Shown here: piece after piece, positions 32,657 through 43,164 of the stretch
How positions within the stretch are numbered: the stretch's first letter is position 1
How the letters are laid out: each line of letters begins with the position of its first letter
The notes under the pieces: model-generated
Databases searched by the model: none
The model's input: the letters and a program-made list of their open reading frames with translations, nothing else
Told to the model about the DNA's origin: nothing
Assembly (NCBI RefSeq): GCF_019402645.1
Contig: NZ_VKKS01000001.1
Coordinates: 3,328,970 to 3,392,969 of the forward strand
DNA: 64,000 nt
DNA from: Morganella morganii
Lineage (GTDB): Bacteria; Pseudomonadota; Gammaproteobacteria; Enterobacterales; Enterobacteriaceae
Direction: 5' to 3'
Made by a program: the position numbers and the translations under genes

Positions 32657-33451
32657 GTGGCACAACGAGATTATGTGGGACGCGGACGCTCTGCGCCGCG
32701 TAAAAAAAGTAAATCACGGAAGAAAAGTCAGGCGAAAGGCCTGCCGTTCACCACATTGGTGATCGCCGTGGCACTGGTGGTCTTTTTTGTCGGCGGCCTG
32801 TTCTATCTGGTCTATAACAAAAAAAGTCAGACCGCTTCTGACAGCGTCATTCCGCCTGCGCATCAGCAGAGTACCGGTAACGGGCTCCCGCCGATCCCTG
32901 AGGAGCGCTGGCGTTATATCAAAGAGCTGGAAAACCGCGAAGCCGGGGTACCGGAGCAGTATTACTCCAACCCGCAGGCACCGGCCAACCGCATTGATCC
33001 GAATGCCAAACTGACTCAGGAACAGCGGCAGCTGCTGGAGCAGATGCAGTCTGATATGCAGCAGGCACCGGTTCAGTTACAGGAAGTCCCGGCAAACGGC
33101 GCGGTTCCGCGCTCTCAGGTGGTGATCACCGGCCAGGATCCGCAGCTGCGCATGCAGCCGGAAACCCGTCCGGCACCGCAACCGGCTGAGAGACCAAAAC
33201 CGGTGCAGGAAAAACCGCAGGCTGTACCTGAGCGCTGGTTAATCCAGTGCGGATCATTCCGTGAAAATGCTCAGGCAGAAGAAGTCCGCGCCGGTCTTGC
33301 CTTCTCCGGCATTGAAAGCCGGGTATCCCGGGGCGGCGGCTGGTACCGCGTTATGCTCGGCCCGTATGAGAAATCCGCAGCGCAATCTGTGAAAAGCCGT
33401 GCCGCTGATGCCGGTGTAACAAATTGTATTCTTCGCTCTGCCGGGGGTTGA
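32657..33451 (+). CDS. ftsN: Cell division protein FtsN
   Basis: Essential activator of septal peptidoglycan synthesis. GTG start at 32657 beginning MAQRDYV, as in E. coli. A short basic cytoplasmic tail is followed by one membrane helix (about residues 29-51), the periplasmic essential segment (LPPIPEERWRYIKELENRE), a Pro/Gln-rich linker and a C-terminal SPOR domain (about 188-262) that binds denuded glycan strands. At 264 residues it is shorter than E. coli FtsN (319), mainly in the linker. Confidence 0.94.
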   Translation: MAQRDYVGRGRSAPRKKSKSRKKSQAKGLPFTTLVIAVALVVFFVGGLFYLVYNKKSQTASDSVIPPAHQQSTGNGLPPIPEERWRYIKELENREAGVPEQYYSNPQAPANRIDPNAKLTQEQRQLLEQMQSDMQQAPVQLQEVPANGAVPRSQVVITGQDPQLRMQPETRPAPQPAERPKPVQEKPQAVPERWLIQCGSFRENAQAEEVRAGLAFSGIESRVSRGGGWYRVMLGPYEKSAAQSVKSRAADAGVTNCILRSAGG

Positions 33452-33474
33452 AATCCTTCAGCCCTCCCCCATAT
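33447..33474 (+). promoter_or_regulatory. Sigma-32 heat-shock promoter of hslVU
   Basis: GTTGAAA at the -35 position and CCCCATAT at the -10 position, spaced 13-14 bp, fit the RpoH consensus. The -35 box overlaps the ftsN stop codon. Confidence 0.75.
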
Positions 33475-33490
33475 CTGAAGTTAATTCTGT

Positions 33491-33514
33491 GCCGCCGGGA
33501 ATATACCCGGCGGC
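33491..33514 (+). promoter_or_regulatory. Stem-loop in the hslVU 5' leader
   Basis: Perfect 9-bp GC-rich stem (GCCGCCGGG and complement) with a six-base loop, 17 bp downstream of the sigma-32 -10 box. A leader stem-loop that stabilises the message is known for E. coli hslVU. Confidence 0.7.
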
Positions 33515-33550
33515 CTCTCTCTATCCTTTAGCACAACCAGGGGCTGACTC

Positions 33551-34081
33551 ATGACAACAATCGTAAGTGTTCGCCGTAATGGCCAGGTCGTAATTGGTGG
33601 TGATGGACAGGCGACAATGGGTAATACCGTCATGAAAGGTAATGTCCGCAAAGTCCGCCGCCTCTATCATGACAAAGTCATTGCCGGTTTCGCCGGCGGC
33701 ACCGCGGATGCCTTTACCCTCTTTGAACTGTTTGAACGCAAACTTGAACTCCATCAGGGACACCTGACAAAAGCCGCCGTTGAGCTCGCCAAAGACTGGC
33801 GTACTGACCGCATGCTGCGCAAACTGGAAGCACTGCTGGCCGTTGCCGATGAAACCGCATCGCTGATTATCACCGGCCAGGGGGATGTCGTTCAGCCTGA
33901 AAATGATCTGATTGCCATTGGTTCCGGCGGCCCGTATGCCCAGGCCGCAGCCCGCGCCATGCTGGAAACCACGGATCTGAGTGCCCGTGAAATCGCGGAG
34001 CGCGCACTGACTATTGCCGGTGATATCTGTATCTACACCAACCACAATCTGAATTTTGAAGAATTACCTTCAAAAGCATAA
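33551..34081 (+). CDS. hslV: ATP-dependent protease peptidase subunit HslV (ClpQ)
   Basis: Proteasome-like threonine peptidase that pairs with HslU. The 176-residue product starts [11 protein letters not shown], so Thr2 becomes the N-terminal nucleophile after Met removal; GDGQATMG and the [13 protein letters not shown] block are conserved. The operon partner hslU starts 11 bp downstream. Confidence 0.98.
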   Translation: MTTIVSVRRNGQVVIGGDGQATMGNTVMKGNVRKVRRLYHDKVIAGFAGGTADAFTLFELFERKLELHQGHLTKAAVELAKDWRTDRMLRKLEALLAVADETASLIITGQGDVVQPENDLIAIGSGGPYAQAAARAMLETTDLSAREIAERALTIAGDICIYTNHNLNFEELPSKA

Positions 34082-34092
34082 GGATCGACGTT

Positions 34093-35427
34093 ATGTCCGA
34101 AATGACTCCACGCGAAATTGTCAGCGAACTCGATAACCATATTATCGGCCAGGATAAAGCCAAACGTGCTGTTGCCATCGCGCTGCGTAACCGCTGGCGC
34201 CGTATGCAGCTCAATGAAGAGCTGCGCCACGAGGTCACTCCGAAAAATATTCTGATGATTGGCCCGACCGGTGTCGGTAAAACCGAAATTGCCCGCCGCC
34301 TTGCCAAACTGGCCAATGCGCCGTTTATCAAAGTGGAAGCCACCAAATTTACCGAAGTGGGTTATGTCGGTAAAGAAGTGGATTCTATCATCCGTGATCT
34401 GACCGATTCCGCTGTGAAAATGGTGCGCCTGCAATCTATCGAGAAAAACCGTTTCCGTGCTGAGGAAATGGCTGAAGAGCGCATTCTCGATGTGCTGATC
34501 CCGCCGGCAAAAAATAACTGGGGTCAGACTGACGCGCAGGCAGAGCCGTCTGCAGCCCGCCAGGCATTCCGCAAAAAACTGCGCGAAGGCCAGCTGGATG
34601 ATAAAGACATTGAAATTGAAGTGTCTGCCGCACCGATGGGCGTGGAAATCATGGCGCCTCCGGGCATGGAAGAGATGACCAGCCAGTTACAGTCCATGTT
34701 CCAGAATCTGGCCGGACAGAAACAAAAACCGCGCAAAATGAAGATCAAAGAGGCCTTCAAACTGCTGATTGAGGAAGAAGCTGCCAAACTGGTTAATCCG
34801 GAAGAGCTGAAAGAGCAGGCAATTGAAGCCGTTGAACAGCACGGTATCGTGTTTATCGATGAGTTCGATAAAATCTGTAAGCGCGGCGGACAATCCTCCG
34901 GGCCTGATGTGTCCCGTGAAGGGGTTCAGCGCGACCTGCTGCCGCTGATTGAAGGCTGTACCGTATCCACCAAGCACGGCATGGTAAAAACGGATCACAT
35001 TCTGTTTATCGCCTCCGGTGCTTTCCAGGTTTCCAGCCCGTCTGATCTGATCCCGGAATTACAGGGGCGTCTGCCTATCCGTGTGGAATTACAGGCGCTG
35101 ACCACCGAAGATTTCGAGCGCATCCTGACCGAACCGAACGCATCACTGACCGTTCAGTACAAAGCGCTGATGGCCACCGAAGGTGTGGATATCACCTTTA
35201 CACAGGACGGCATCCGTAAAATTGCGGAATCCGCATGGCAGGTAAACGAAACCACCGAAAATATCGGTGCCCGTCGTTTACATACGGTGCTGGAACGATT
35301 AATGGAAGAAATTTCCTACGATGCCAGTGAAAAACAGGGGCAATCCATTGAGATTAATGCGGAATATGTGAAAGATCATCTGGATCAGCTGGTCGCTGAC
35401 GAAGATTTAAGTCGCTTTATTCTGTAA
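34093..35427 (+). CDS. hslU: HslU ATPase (ClpY)
   Basis: AAA+ unfoldase of the HslVU protease. The 444-residue protein has Walker [13 protein letters not shown] near residue 57, the [10 protein letters not shown] pore region, an intermediate domain (about 110-235), Walker [11 protein letters not shown], sensor 2 [10 protein letters not shown] and the conserved C-terminal tail ending DLSRFIL that docks into HslV. Confidence 0.98.
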   Translation: MSEMTPREIVSELDNHIIGQDKAKRAVAIALRNRWRRMQLNEELRHEVTPKNILMIGPTGVGKTEIARRLAKLANAPFIKVEATKFTEVGYVGKEVDSIIRDLTDSAVKMVRLQSIEKNRFRAEEMAEERILDVLIPPAKNNWGQTDAQAEPSAARQAFRKKLREGQLDDKDIEIEVSAAPMGVEIMAPPGMEEMTSQLQSMFQNLAGQKQKPRKMKIKEAFKLLIEEEAAKLVNPEELKEQAIEAVEQHGIVFIDEFDKICKRGGQSSGPDVSREGVQRDLLPLIEGCTVSTKHGMVKTDHILFIASGAFQVSSPSDLIPELQGRLPIRVELQALTTEDFERILTEPNASLTVQYKALMATEGVDITFTQDGIRKIAESAWQVNETTENIGARRLHTVLERLMEEISYDASEKQGQSIEINAEYVKDHLDQLVADEDLSRFIL

Positions 35428-35541
35428 TTCGATAATAATCAGACATAATATTATTCAGACTGTACGGGTATAATCTGCCCGGCAGTCTGCGTTATTATTT
35501 TTTGTCGTTATTATTACATTCTGAAAAGTAAGCGAGTTTCA

Positions 35542-36471
35542 ATGTCAGTCACCCCTTCACCGGCCATCAGCCGTACCCAAGCCTGGCTGGAAAGCCTGAG
35601 GCCCAAAACATTACCTCTCGGGGTGATCGCCATTATTACCGGTTCCGCACTGGCTTACTGGACCGGTCATTTTAAATTTCCTGTTGCCCTGCTCGCCCTT
35701 ATCACTACCGGAATTCTGCAGATTCTGTCGAATCTGGCAAATGACTACGGTGACGCGGTAAAAGGTACCGATACAGAAGCGCGCCTCGGGCCGCTGCGCG
35801 GCATGCAGAAAGGCGTGATCACTGCTGCTCAGATGAAAAAAGCGCTGATTCTGACCGTCACCCTCGCTTGTCTGTCCGGGCTGGCACTGATTATTGTCGC
35901 CTGCGGGAAACCGGAAGATATTATCGGCTTCCTGGGATTAGGTGTGGCCGCCATTATCGCCGCGATCACTTATACCGTCGGGAAAAAGCCTTACGGCTAT
36001 CTCGGGCTGGGTGATATCTCTGTTCTGATCTTTTTCGGCTGGCTGAGTGTGATAGGCACCTATTACCTTCAGGCCGGTTTTTTCAGCCCGCTGACCATTC
36101 TGCCGGCGACCGCCTGCGGACTGCTGTCTGTTGCGGTGCTGAATATCAATAATATGCGCGATATCGAAAATGATATTCTGACCGGGAAAAATACCCTGGC
36201 CGTCCGCCTCGGCCCGCTGAAATCCCGCTATTACCATGCCGCCGTGATTACCGTTGCGTTCCTGTGCCTGGTTCTCTTTACCCTTCTCTATCTGCACGGC
36301 TGGTACAGCTGGCTGTTTCTGCTCTCCGCACCGGTACTGTTTATGCATATCAGACGTGTGCTGGGGGATATGACCGCCACGGGGATGCGCCCGCTGCTGG
36401 AGCAGATGGTAAAAGCCGCATTGCTGGTCAATATTCTGTTTTCTGCGGGACTTATCTGCCAGCGTCTGTAA
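35542..36471 (+). CDS. menA: 1,4-dihydroxy-2-naphthoate polyprenyltransferase MenA
   Basis: UbiA-family inner-membrane enzyme that attaches the polyprenyl chain in menaquinone synthesis. The 309-residue protein has about nine membrane helices, the first Asp-rich motif in NLANDYGDAVKGTDTEARLGP and the second in LNINNMRDIENDILTGKNTLAVRLG. It lies between hslVU and rraA, as in E. coli. Confidence 0.96.
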   Translation: MSVTPSPAISRTQAWLESLRPKTLPLGVIAIITGSALAYWTGHFKFPVALLALITTGILQILSNLANDYGDAVKGTDTEARLGPLRGMQKGVITAAQMKKALILTVTLACLSGLALIIVACGKPEDIIGFLGLGVAAIIAAITYTVGKKPYGYLGLGDISVLIFFGWLSVIGTYYLQAGFFSPLTILPATACGLLSVAVLNINNMRDIENDILTGKNTLAVRLGPLKSRYYHAAVITVAFLCLVLFTLLYLHGWYSWLFLLSAPVLFMHIRRVLGDMTATGMRPLLEQMVKAALLVNILFSAGLICQRL

Positions 36472-36534
36472 CCGGGATTACACCAAAATCTGCCGCTTTC
36501 TTGATTCAGATCGGAAAGCGGTTCGTTGTTGATT

Positions 36535-36564
36535 TTGCAAACAACCGTGTGAAGGGGCTATACT
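36535..36564 (+). promoter_or_regulatory. Probable rraA promoter
   Basis: TTGCAA and TATACT spaced 18 bp, ending 35 bp before the rraA start. An imperfect hairpin with 8-bp arms (CCGCTTTC at 36493, GAAAGCGG at 36514) lies just upstream and may end menA transcription. Confidence 0.5.
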
Positions 36565-36598
36565 GACTGTATCCGGCAGCAACCAGACATAAAATCCT

Positions 36599-37150
36599 AT
36601 GAAAAATGATACCTTCGATACCTCCGAACTTTGTGACATTTACCAGGAAAATGTGAATGTCGTCGAACCCTTGTTTTCCAACTTCGGGGGCTGTTCATCA
36701 TTTGCGGGGCAGATCACCACCGTAAAATGCTTTGAAGATAACGGCGTGCTCTTTGATCTCCTGGAAGAAGAAGGAGAGGGACGTATTCTCCTCGTTGACG
36801 GGGGCGGCTCTGTCCGCCGCGCGCTGGTTGATGCAGAGCTGGCGGCACTGGCTGTGCAGAACGGCTGGGAAGGTATTGTGGTGTATGGCGCGGTGCGTCA
36901 GGTGGACGATCTGGCGGAAATGGATATCGGTATCCAGGCCATGGCCGCCATTCCGGCCGGTTGCGGTTCAGAAGGTATCGGCGACAGCGACATCCGCGTG
37001 AATTTCGGTGGTGTGACGTTCTTCTCCGGCGATTATCTGTATGCGGATAATACCGGCATTATTCTGTCAGATATCCCGCTGGCCCTTCCGGATGAAAATG
37101 ATGACGATGAAGACGATGAAGACGATGAAGACGCACTGACCGAAGCGTAA
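36599..37150 (+). CDS. rraA: Regulator of ribonuclease activity A RraA
   Basis: Trimeric protein that binds and inhibits RNase E and the degradosome. The core follows E. coli RraA (161 residues): [24 protein letters not shown] (abridged here), [26 protein letters not shown] and [24 protein letters not shown]. The protein is longer, 183 residues, because of an acidic C-terminal tail rich in Asp and Glu encoded by a short tandem repeat. An effective terminator follows. Confidence 0.96.
   Translation: MKNDTFDTSELCDIYQENVNVVEPLFSNFGGCSSFAGQITTVKCFEDNGVLFDLLEEEGEGRILLVDGGGSVRRALVDAELAALAVQNGWEGIVVYGAVRQVDDLAEMDIGIQAMAAIPAGCGSEGIGDSDIRVNFGGVTFFSGDYLYADNTGIILSDIPLALPDENDDDEDDEDDEDALTEA
37103..37129 (+). 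repeat. Three tandem copies of a 9-bp unit in the rraA 3' end
   Basis: GACGATGAA is repeated three times without mismatch and encodes Asp-Asp-Glu units of the acidic tail. Confidence 0.85.
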
Positions 37151-37173
37151 TCCTCATCAGAAACACAGACAGC

Positions 37174-37199
37174 AAAAAGGGCGGAATATCCGCCCTTTT
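37174..37199 (+). terminator. Terminator of rraA
   Basis: AAAAAGGGCGGA and its complement form a nearly loopless palindrome ending in TTTT, 24 bp after the stop codon. Confidence 0.85.
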
Positions 37200-37230
37200 G
37201 TCGTTATGACGTAACGTAAAAACCGCGCAT

Positions 37231-37350
37231 CACACTCAATCATTCGTTCTGTGGCAAGGCGGCGAAGCGAAGAGCCCCGGGAGCATGCACCAGTATGTGA
37301 CCGGGGAGCTGAGCGAAACCAACACAGCCGCAGGGCGAAGGATGACGCGT
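37231..37350. repeat. ERIC element adjacent to zapB
   Basis: The segment carries the ERIC hallmark core: AGTATGTGACCGGGGAGC followed by GAGCGAAACCAAC, and in the other arm AGCCCCGGGAGCAT. GGCAAGGCGGCGAAGCG on the left and CGAAGGATGACG on the right also match ERIC. The length of about 120 bp agrees with full-length elements. It ends three bases before the zapB stop codon. Confidence 0.82.
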
Positions 37351-37352
37351 AA

Positions 37353-37595
37353 TTACTGGACGTCGTCCATCTTACCCAGCAACGCCCGCAGACGCTCCTG
37401 CCAGCCCTGCTGTTCCTGTTTCAGCTGTTCGTTTTCACGCACCAGTGACTCACGCGCACCGGCAGCATTCTGCACTTCACGGTTCAGGTTGTTGTTCGTT
37501 TCTTTTAATTCGTCTATTTCCATCTGTAACAGGGTGATGGTGTCAATAGCCTGCTGGACTTTTGCTTCCAGCTTTTCAAATACCTCAAATGACAT
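37353..37595 (-). CDS. zapB: Cell division protein ZapB
   Basis: Coiled-coil protein that links ZapA-FtsZ to MatP at the division site. The 80-residue product is one continuous coiled coil ([20 protein letters not shown], abridged). The ATG at 37595 has a strong Shine-Dalgarno AAGGAGGA; the frame open to 37676 would be too long for the family. An ERIC element forms its 3' untranslated region. Confidence 0.95.
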   Translation of the reverse strand: MSFEVFEKLEAKVQQAIDTITLLQMEIDELKETNNNLNREVQNAAGARESLVRENEQLKQEQQGWQERLRALLGKMDDVQ

Positions 37596-37786
37596 CTTGC
37601 GTCCTCCTTGTAAGCGATGCACTGATTGTAAGTAGGTGTTATCAATGTGTCCAGTCACATCCCGTGTATTCCCCATAATGCAGCAGAATAAAATCCGGCT
37701 GTTATCAGCCTGAATGTTGACCGTCTGTTACAAAATAAGCGAAATCGCTCAATTTGTTGACGAGATCCACAGTTTTTGATTTCGTT

Positions 37787-37806
37787 ATTTCTCGTTTCCG
37801 CTCATT
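37787..37806 (+). promoter_or_regulatory. Putative GlpR operator upstream of glpF
   Basis: The 20-bp segment starting ATTTCTCGTT and ending CGCTCATT matches about 16 of 20 positions of the GlpR palindrome consensus as I recall it. Related TTTCG and AACGAT words flank it, as in the multi-operator glpFK control region of E. coli. Confidence 0.5.
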
Positions 37807-37910
37807 AACGATAAATTCACACTACGACATACGTCTGATACATGAAGAACATCATTTGTTAATAATTTGCACTTATTTCACCCTAATTTTGCATTATCAG
37901 GATTGATACT

Positions 37911-38729
37911 ATGAGTCTACTAAAATCTCCGACCCTCTTCGGACAATGTCTTTCCGAATTCCTGGGTACAGCACTGCTGGTCTTCTTTGGTTTAGGCTGT
38001 GTGGCCGCAGTTCGTATCGCCGGCGCACAACTGGGATTATGGGAAGTAAGTATCATCTGGGGCCTGGGCGTGGCACTGGCGGTGTATCTGACCGCCGGGA
38101 TCTCCGGAGCGCATCTTAACCCGGCCGTCACACTCGCGCTCTGGCTGTTCGCCTGCTTTGACCGCCGCAAAGTGATTCCGTATATCGTGGCACAATTTCT
38201 CGGCGGATTTGCCGCTGCAGCGCTGGTTTATGCCATGTATTACAATGTATTCCTCGATTATGACCAGGTACATCATATTGTGCGTGGTTCACAGGAAAGC
38301 CTCTTTACCGCCGGTGTTTTCTCCACCTATCCGGCAGCACCTGTCAGCGTGGGTCAGGCTTTCTTTATCGAAGTGGTGATTGCCGCTATCCTGGTCTGCC
38401 TTATCCTGGCACTGACTGATGACGGCAACGGTGTACCGCGCGGCCCGCTGGCACCGCTGCTGATTGGTCTGCTGATTGCGGTTATCGGGGGATCCTTCGG
38501 CCCGCTGACCGGCTTCGCCCTTAACCCTGCCCGTGACTTCGGCCCGAAAGTGGTTACATACCTCGCAGGCTGGGGGGATATTGCCTTCACCGGCGGGCGT
38601 GATATCCCGTATTTCCTGGTTCCGGTGTTTGCGCCGGTCGTCGGCGGGTTATTGGGTGCATTTGGCTACCACAAACTGATCGGCCGTCATCTGCCGTGTG
38701 AAGTGTGTGACGCCGGGGAAGAAAAATAA
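37911..38729 (+). CDS. glpF: Glycerol facilitator GlpF
   Basis: Aquaglyceroporin of the inner membrane. The 272-residue protein has the two half-helix NPA signatures GAHLNPAVTLAL (near residue 65) and GFALNPARDFGP (near 200). It has six full membrane helices and the wide glycerol-type filter residues after the second NPA (NPARD). It begins the glpFK operon, as in E. coli. Confidence 0.97.
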   Translation: MSLLKSPTLFGQCLSEFLGTALLVFFGLGCVAAVRIAGAQLGLWEVSIIWGLGVALAVYLTAGISGAHLNPAVTLALWLFACFDRRKVIPYIVAQFLGGFAAAALVYAMYYNVFLDYDQVHHIVRGSQESLFTAGVFSTYPAAPVSVGQAFFIEVVIAAILVCLILALTDDGNGVPRGPLAPLLIGLLIAVIGGSFGPLTGFALNPARDFGPKVVTYLAGWGDIAFTGGRDIPYFLVPVFAPVVGGLLGAFGYHKLIGRHLPCEVCDAGEEK

Positions 38730-40325
<1,596 letters not shown>

Positions 40326-40349
40326 TCCCTCTGCGCTTTTATCTCTCTG

Positions 40350-40377
40350 CCGCCGGTTAATACCGGCGGTTTTTTTA
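40350..40377 (+). terminator. Terminator of glpFK
   Basis: An 8-bp stem (CCGCCGGT and complement) with a TAAT loop, followed by seven T. It separates glpFK from glpTQ. Confidence 0.9.
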
Positions 40378-40510
40378 TGCGCGAAAATAGTCGTCACCGC
40401 CAGAACAAAAAACCACCTCACCCGGCAAAAGTACATATCTGCAGACTAAATTTCCTGATACCCGTCAGAGATCACAAAAAATCACCAACTGTAATCAATA
40501 TGTAACGGGT

Positions 40511-40526
40511 TGTGCTGAAATTCACA
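40511..40526 (+). promoter_or_regulatory. CRP site upstream of glpTQ
   Basis: TGTGC-N6-TCACA matches 9 of 10 bases of the CRP half-sites with the right spacing. It lies 121 bp upstream of the glpT start. Confidence 0.65.
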
Positions 40527-40530
40527 GTAA

Positions 40531-40570
40531 TAACGAATTAAAACGAATATTGTATGAGCGCAAAGGAAAA
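40531..40570 (+). promoter_or_regulatory. Putative GlpR half-sites upstream of glpT
   Basis: The words AACGAATATT (9 of 10 to one GlpR half-site) and TATGAGCGCA lie just downstream of the CRP site, in the position expected for the repressor. Confidence 0.4.
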
Positions 40571-40573
40571 TAC

Positions 40574-40621
40574 ATGAAGGTAACCGCTGTCATTCCGGTA
40601 AACTTCATCACCGCATACTGA
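40574..40621 (+). CDS. Possible 15-residue leader ORF before glpT
   Basis: AAAGGA with 6-bp spacing precedes an ATG that opens [15 protein letters not shown], ending in TGA 25 bp before the glpT start. Only the ribosome binding site supports it. Confidence 0.3.
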   Translation: MKVTAVIPVNFITAY

Positions 40622-40646
40622 TAAATACTTAGCGAGGGAGATGTAT

Positions 40647-41999
40647 ATGCTAAGCCTGTTTAAACCCGCACCACATATTCAGCGGCTCAGTGCTGATCGA
40701 GTTGACCCGGTATACCGCCGTCTGCGCTGGCAAATCTTTATGGGTATCTTTTTCGGCTATGCCGCTTATTATCTGGTCCGGAAAAATTTTGCTCTCGCCT
40801 TCCCCAGCCTGATGGAGCAAGGATTCTCCAGAGGCGAACTGGGTACGGCATTGTCTGCGATCTCCATTGCTTATGGTCTTTCCAAATTTATCATGGGGTC
40901 GTTTTCTGACCGTGCTAACCCACGCTATTTTCTCCCGACCGGGCTTATCCTTGCCTCGGCTGTCATGCTTATCATGGGCTTTTGCGACTGGGCAACCTCT
41001 TCCGTCTGGGTTATGGCTATCCTGCTGTTTCTCTGCGGATGGTTCCAGGGGATGGGCTGGCCGCCGTGCGGACGTACCATGGTTCACTGGTGGTCACAGA
41101 AAGAACGCGGCGGGATTGTATCAATCTGGAACTGCGCCCATAACGTCGGCGGCGGCTTACCACCAATGCTGATGCTGCTGGGAATGTATTGGTTCGGTGA
41201 CTGGAAAGCGGCATTTTATATGCCGGCATTTGCGGCCATTCTGGTGGCATTCATCGCATTTGCCCTGATGCGGGATACCCCGCAATCCTGTGGCTTACCG
41301 CCAATCGAGGAGTACAAAAACGACTATCCTGATGATTATACAGAGAACAGCGAGGTTGAACTAACGGCAAAACAGATCTTTATGCAATACATTCTGCCGA
41401 ATAGGTTACTGTGGTATATCGCTTTTGCTAACGTCTTTGTTTATCTGCTGCGTTACGGCGTGCTCGACTGGTCACCGACCTATCTCCGGGAAGTCAAACA
41501 CTTCGATATAGAAGGCTATTCTGTCGCCTATTTCCTGTATGAATGGGCGGGGATCCCGGGCACGCTGCTGTGCGGCTGGATGTCAGATAAAATCTTCAAA
41601 GGAAACCGGGGCGCAACCGGGGTGTTCTTTATGACGCTGGTAACAATTGCTACTGTGGTCTTCTGGCTCAACCCGCCGGGAAACCCGGCTATTGATATGG
41701 CGTGTATGATCACCATCGGCTTCCTGATTTACGGCCCGGTCATGCTGATCGGTCTGCATGCACTGGAACTGGCGCCGAAGAAAGCGGCCGGTACAGCGGC
41801 CGGATTCACCGGGTTATTCGGCTACCTCGGCGGTTCTGTGGCAGCAAGTGCAATCGTCGGCTTTACGGTGGATTATTTCGGCTGGGATGGCGGTTTCGGT
41901 GTCATGATTGGCGGAAGTATACTCGCTGTAATTCTGTTAGTCGTGGTCATGCGTGGTGAGAAGAAACATCACGATGAAATCGCCCGCAGTAAAGCATAA
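40647..41999 (+). CDS. glpT: sn-Glycerol-3-phosphate/phosphate antiporter GlpT
   Basis: Major-facilitator inner-membrane antiporter. From the ATG at 40647 (GAGGGAG, 6 bp spacing; an ATG at 40641 abuts the Shine-Dalgarno) it has 450 residues and is close to E. coli GlpT throughout. Substrate-site residues sit in [13 protein letters not shown] (Arg45 region) and [17 protein letters not shown] (Arg269 region). [14 protein letters not shown] and the histidine in [18 protein letters not shown] are conserved. It has its own CRP/GlpR control region, and glpQ follows after 14 bp. This protein also carries fosfomycin into cells. Confidence 0.98.
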   Translation: MLSLFKPAPHIQRLSADRVDPVYRRLRWQIFMGIFFGYAAYYLVRKNFALAFPSLMEQGFSRGELGTALSAISIAYGLSKFIMGSFSDRANPRYFLPTGLILASAVMLIMGFCDWATSSVWVMAILLFLCGWFQGMGWPPCGRTMVHWWSQKERGGIVSIWNCAHNVGGGLPPMLMLLGMYWFGDWKAAFYMPAFAAILVAFIAFALMRDTPQSCGLPPIEEYKNDYPDDYTENSEVELTAKQIFMQYILPNRLLWYIAFANVFVYLLRYGVLDWSPTYLREVKHFDIEGYSVAYFLYEWAGIPGTLLCGWMSDKIFKGNRGATGVFFMTLVTIATVVFWLNPPGNPAIDMACMITIGFLIYGPVMLIGLHALELAPKKAAGTAAGFTGLFGYLGGSVAASAIVGFTVDYFGWDGGFGVMIGGSILAVILLVVVMRGEKKHHDEIARSKA

Positions 42000-42013
42000 A
42001 CGGAGACATACAG

Positions 42014-43096
42014 ATGAATTTATCCCGTCAGTTTTATCTTGTCAGTGCCCTTGCGGGTGCCATGCTTTGCGGCTCTGCGGCTTTTGCGGCAGACAATAAG
42101 ATTGTGATTGCGCATCGCGGCGCCAGCGGGTATCTGCCGGAACATACCCTGCCGGCCAAAGCGATGGCATATGCCCAGGGTGCTGATTATCTGGAGCAGG
42201 ATCTGGTGATGACCAAAGATGATGAACTCATCGTCCTGCATGATCATTATCTCGACCGTGTTACAGATGTGGCAAAACGCTTTCCGGATCGCGCGCGTAA
42301 GGATGGCCGTTACTACGCCATCGATTTTACCCTCGCGGAAATTAAATCTCTGAAATTTACGGAAGGGTTTGAAATCGAAAACGGTAAAGCGGTACAAAAA
42401 TATCCGGGTCGTTTTCCGATGGGAAAATCAGATTTCCGTATTCATACCTTTCAGGAAGAACTTGAGTTCATTCAGGGCCTGAATCATTCCACCGGAAAAA
42501 ACATCGGGATTTACCCGGAAATCAAAGCGCCGTGGTTCCACCGTCAGGAAGGTAAAGATATCACCCGTAAAACCCTGGAAGTGCTGAAAGCCTACGGCTA
42601 CCAGACTAAAGATTCCGGGGTATTTCTTCAATGTTTCGATCCGAATGAATTAAAGCGCATCAAAAATGAACTGATGCCGGAAATGAAGATGGATCTGATG
42701 CTGATACAGCTGATCGCTTACACCGACTGGCAGGAAACATTTGAACAGAATGCGGAAGGCAAATGGGTCAACTATAACTATGACTGGATGATGGCTCCCG
42801 GTGCGATGAGTAAAATCGCAGTATATGCTGATGGCATCGGGCCTGATTATCATATGCTTATCAGCAAAGAGTCCAAACCGGGCCACATCACTCTGACACC
42901 GATGGCGGAAGAGGCACACACCTCGCAACTGATGGTCCATCCGTTTACTGTCCGAACGGATGCCTTGCCGCCGTATGCGGAGAACACTGAACAGTTATTC
43001 GATGCTATTTATATTCAGGCCGGAGCAGAAGGGTTATTTACTGATTTTCCGGACAAAGGCATACAGTTTCTGCAAAAACATAAACTGCATCAGTGA
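42014..43096 (+). CDS. glpQ: Periplasmic glycerophosphodiester phosphodiesterase GlpQ
   Basis: Hydrolyses glycerophosphodiesters in the periplasm so that GlpT can import glycerol-3-phosphate. The 360-residue protein has a signal peptide (about 1-25, AAFAA). It also has the catalytic HRGASGYLPEHT motif, the calcium/acid residues in LEQDLVMTKD and HDHYLDRVTD, and the late FTDFPD motif. It is co-transcribed with glpT. Confidence 0.98.
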   Translation: MNLSRQFYLVSALAGAMLCGSAAFAADNKIVIAHRGASGYLPEHTLPAKAMAYAQGADYLEQDLVMTKDDELIVLHDHYLDRVTDVAKRFPDRARKDGRYYAIDFTLAEIKSLKFTEGFEIENGKAVQKYPGRFPMGKSDFRIHTFQEELEFIQGLNHSTGKNIGIYPEIKAPWFHRQEGKDITRKTLEVLKAYGYQTKDSGVFLQCFDPNELKRIKNELMPEMKMDLMLIQLIAYTDWQETFEQNAEGKWVNYNYDWMMAPGAMSKIAVYADGIGPDYHMLISKESKPGHITLTPMAEEAHTSQLMVHPFTVRTDALPPYAENTEQLFDAIYIQAGAEGLFTDFPDKGIQFLQKHKLHQ

Positions 43097-43121
43097 TCAC
43101 TCCGCTGCGGAACAGAACAAC

Positions 43122-43146
43122 AACGGGCACAACAGTGCCCGTTTTC
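43122..43146. terminator. Terminator between glpQ and emrD
   Basis: A 9-bp perfect stem (AACGGGCAC and complement) with an ACAA-type loop, then TTTTCTT on the plus strand. It lies between convergent genes. Confidence 0.85.
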
Positions 43147-43164
43147 TTATGTCAGAAGCCTGAT

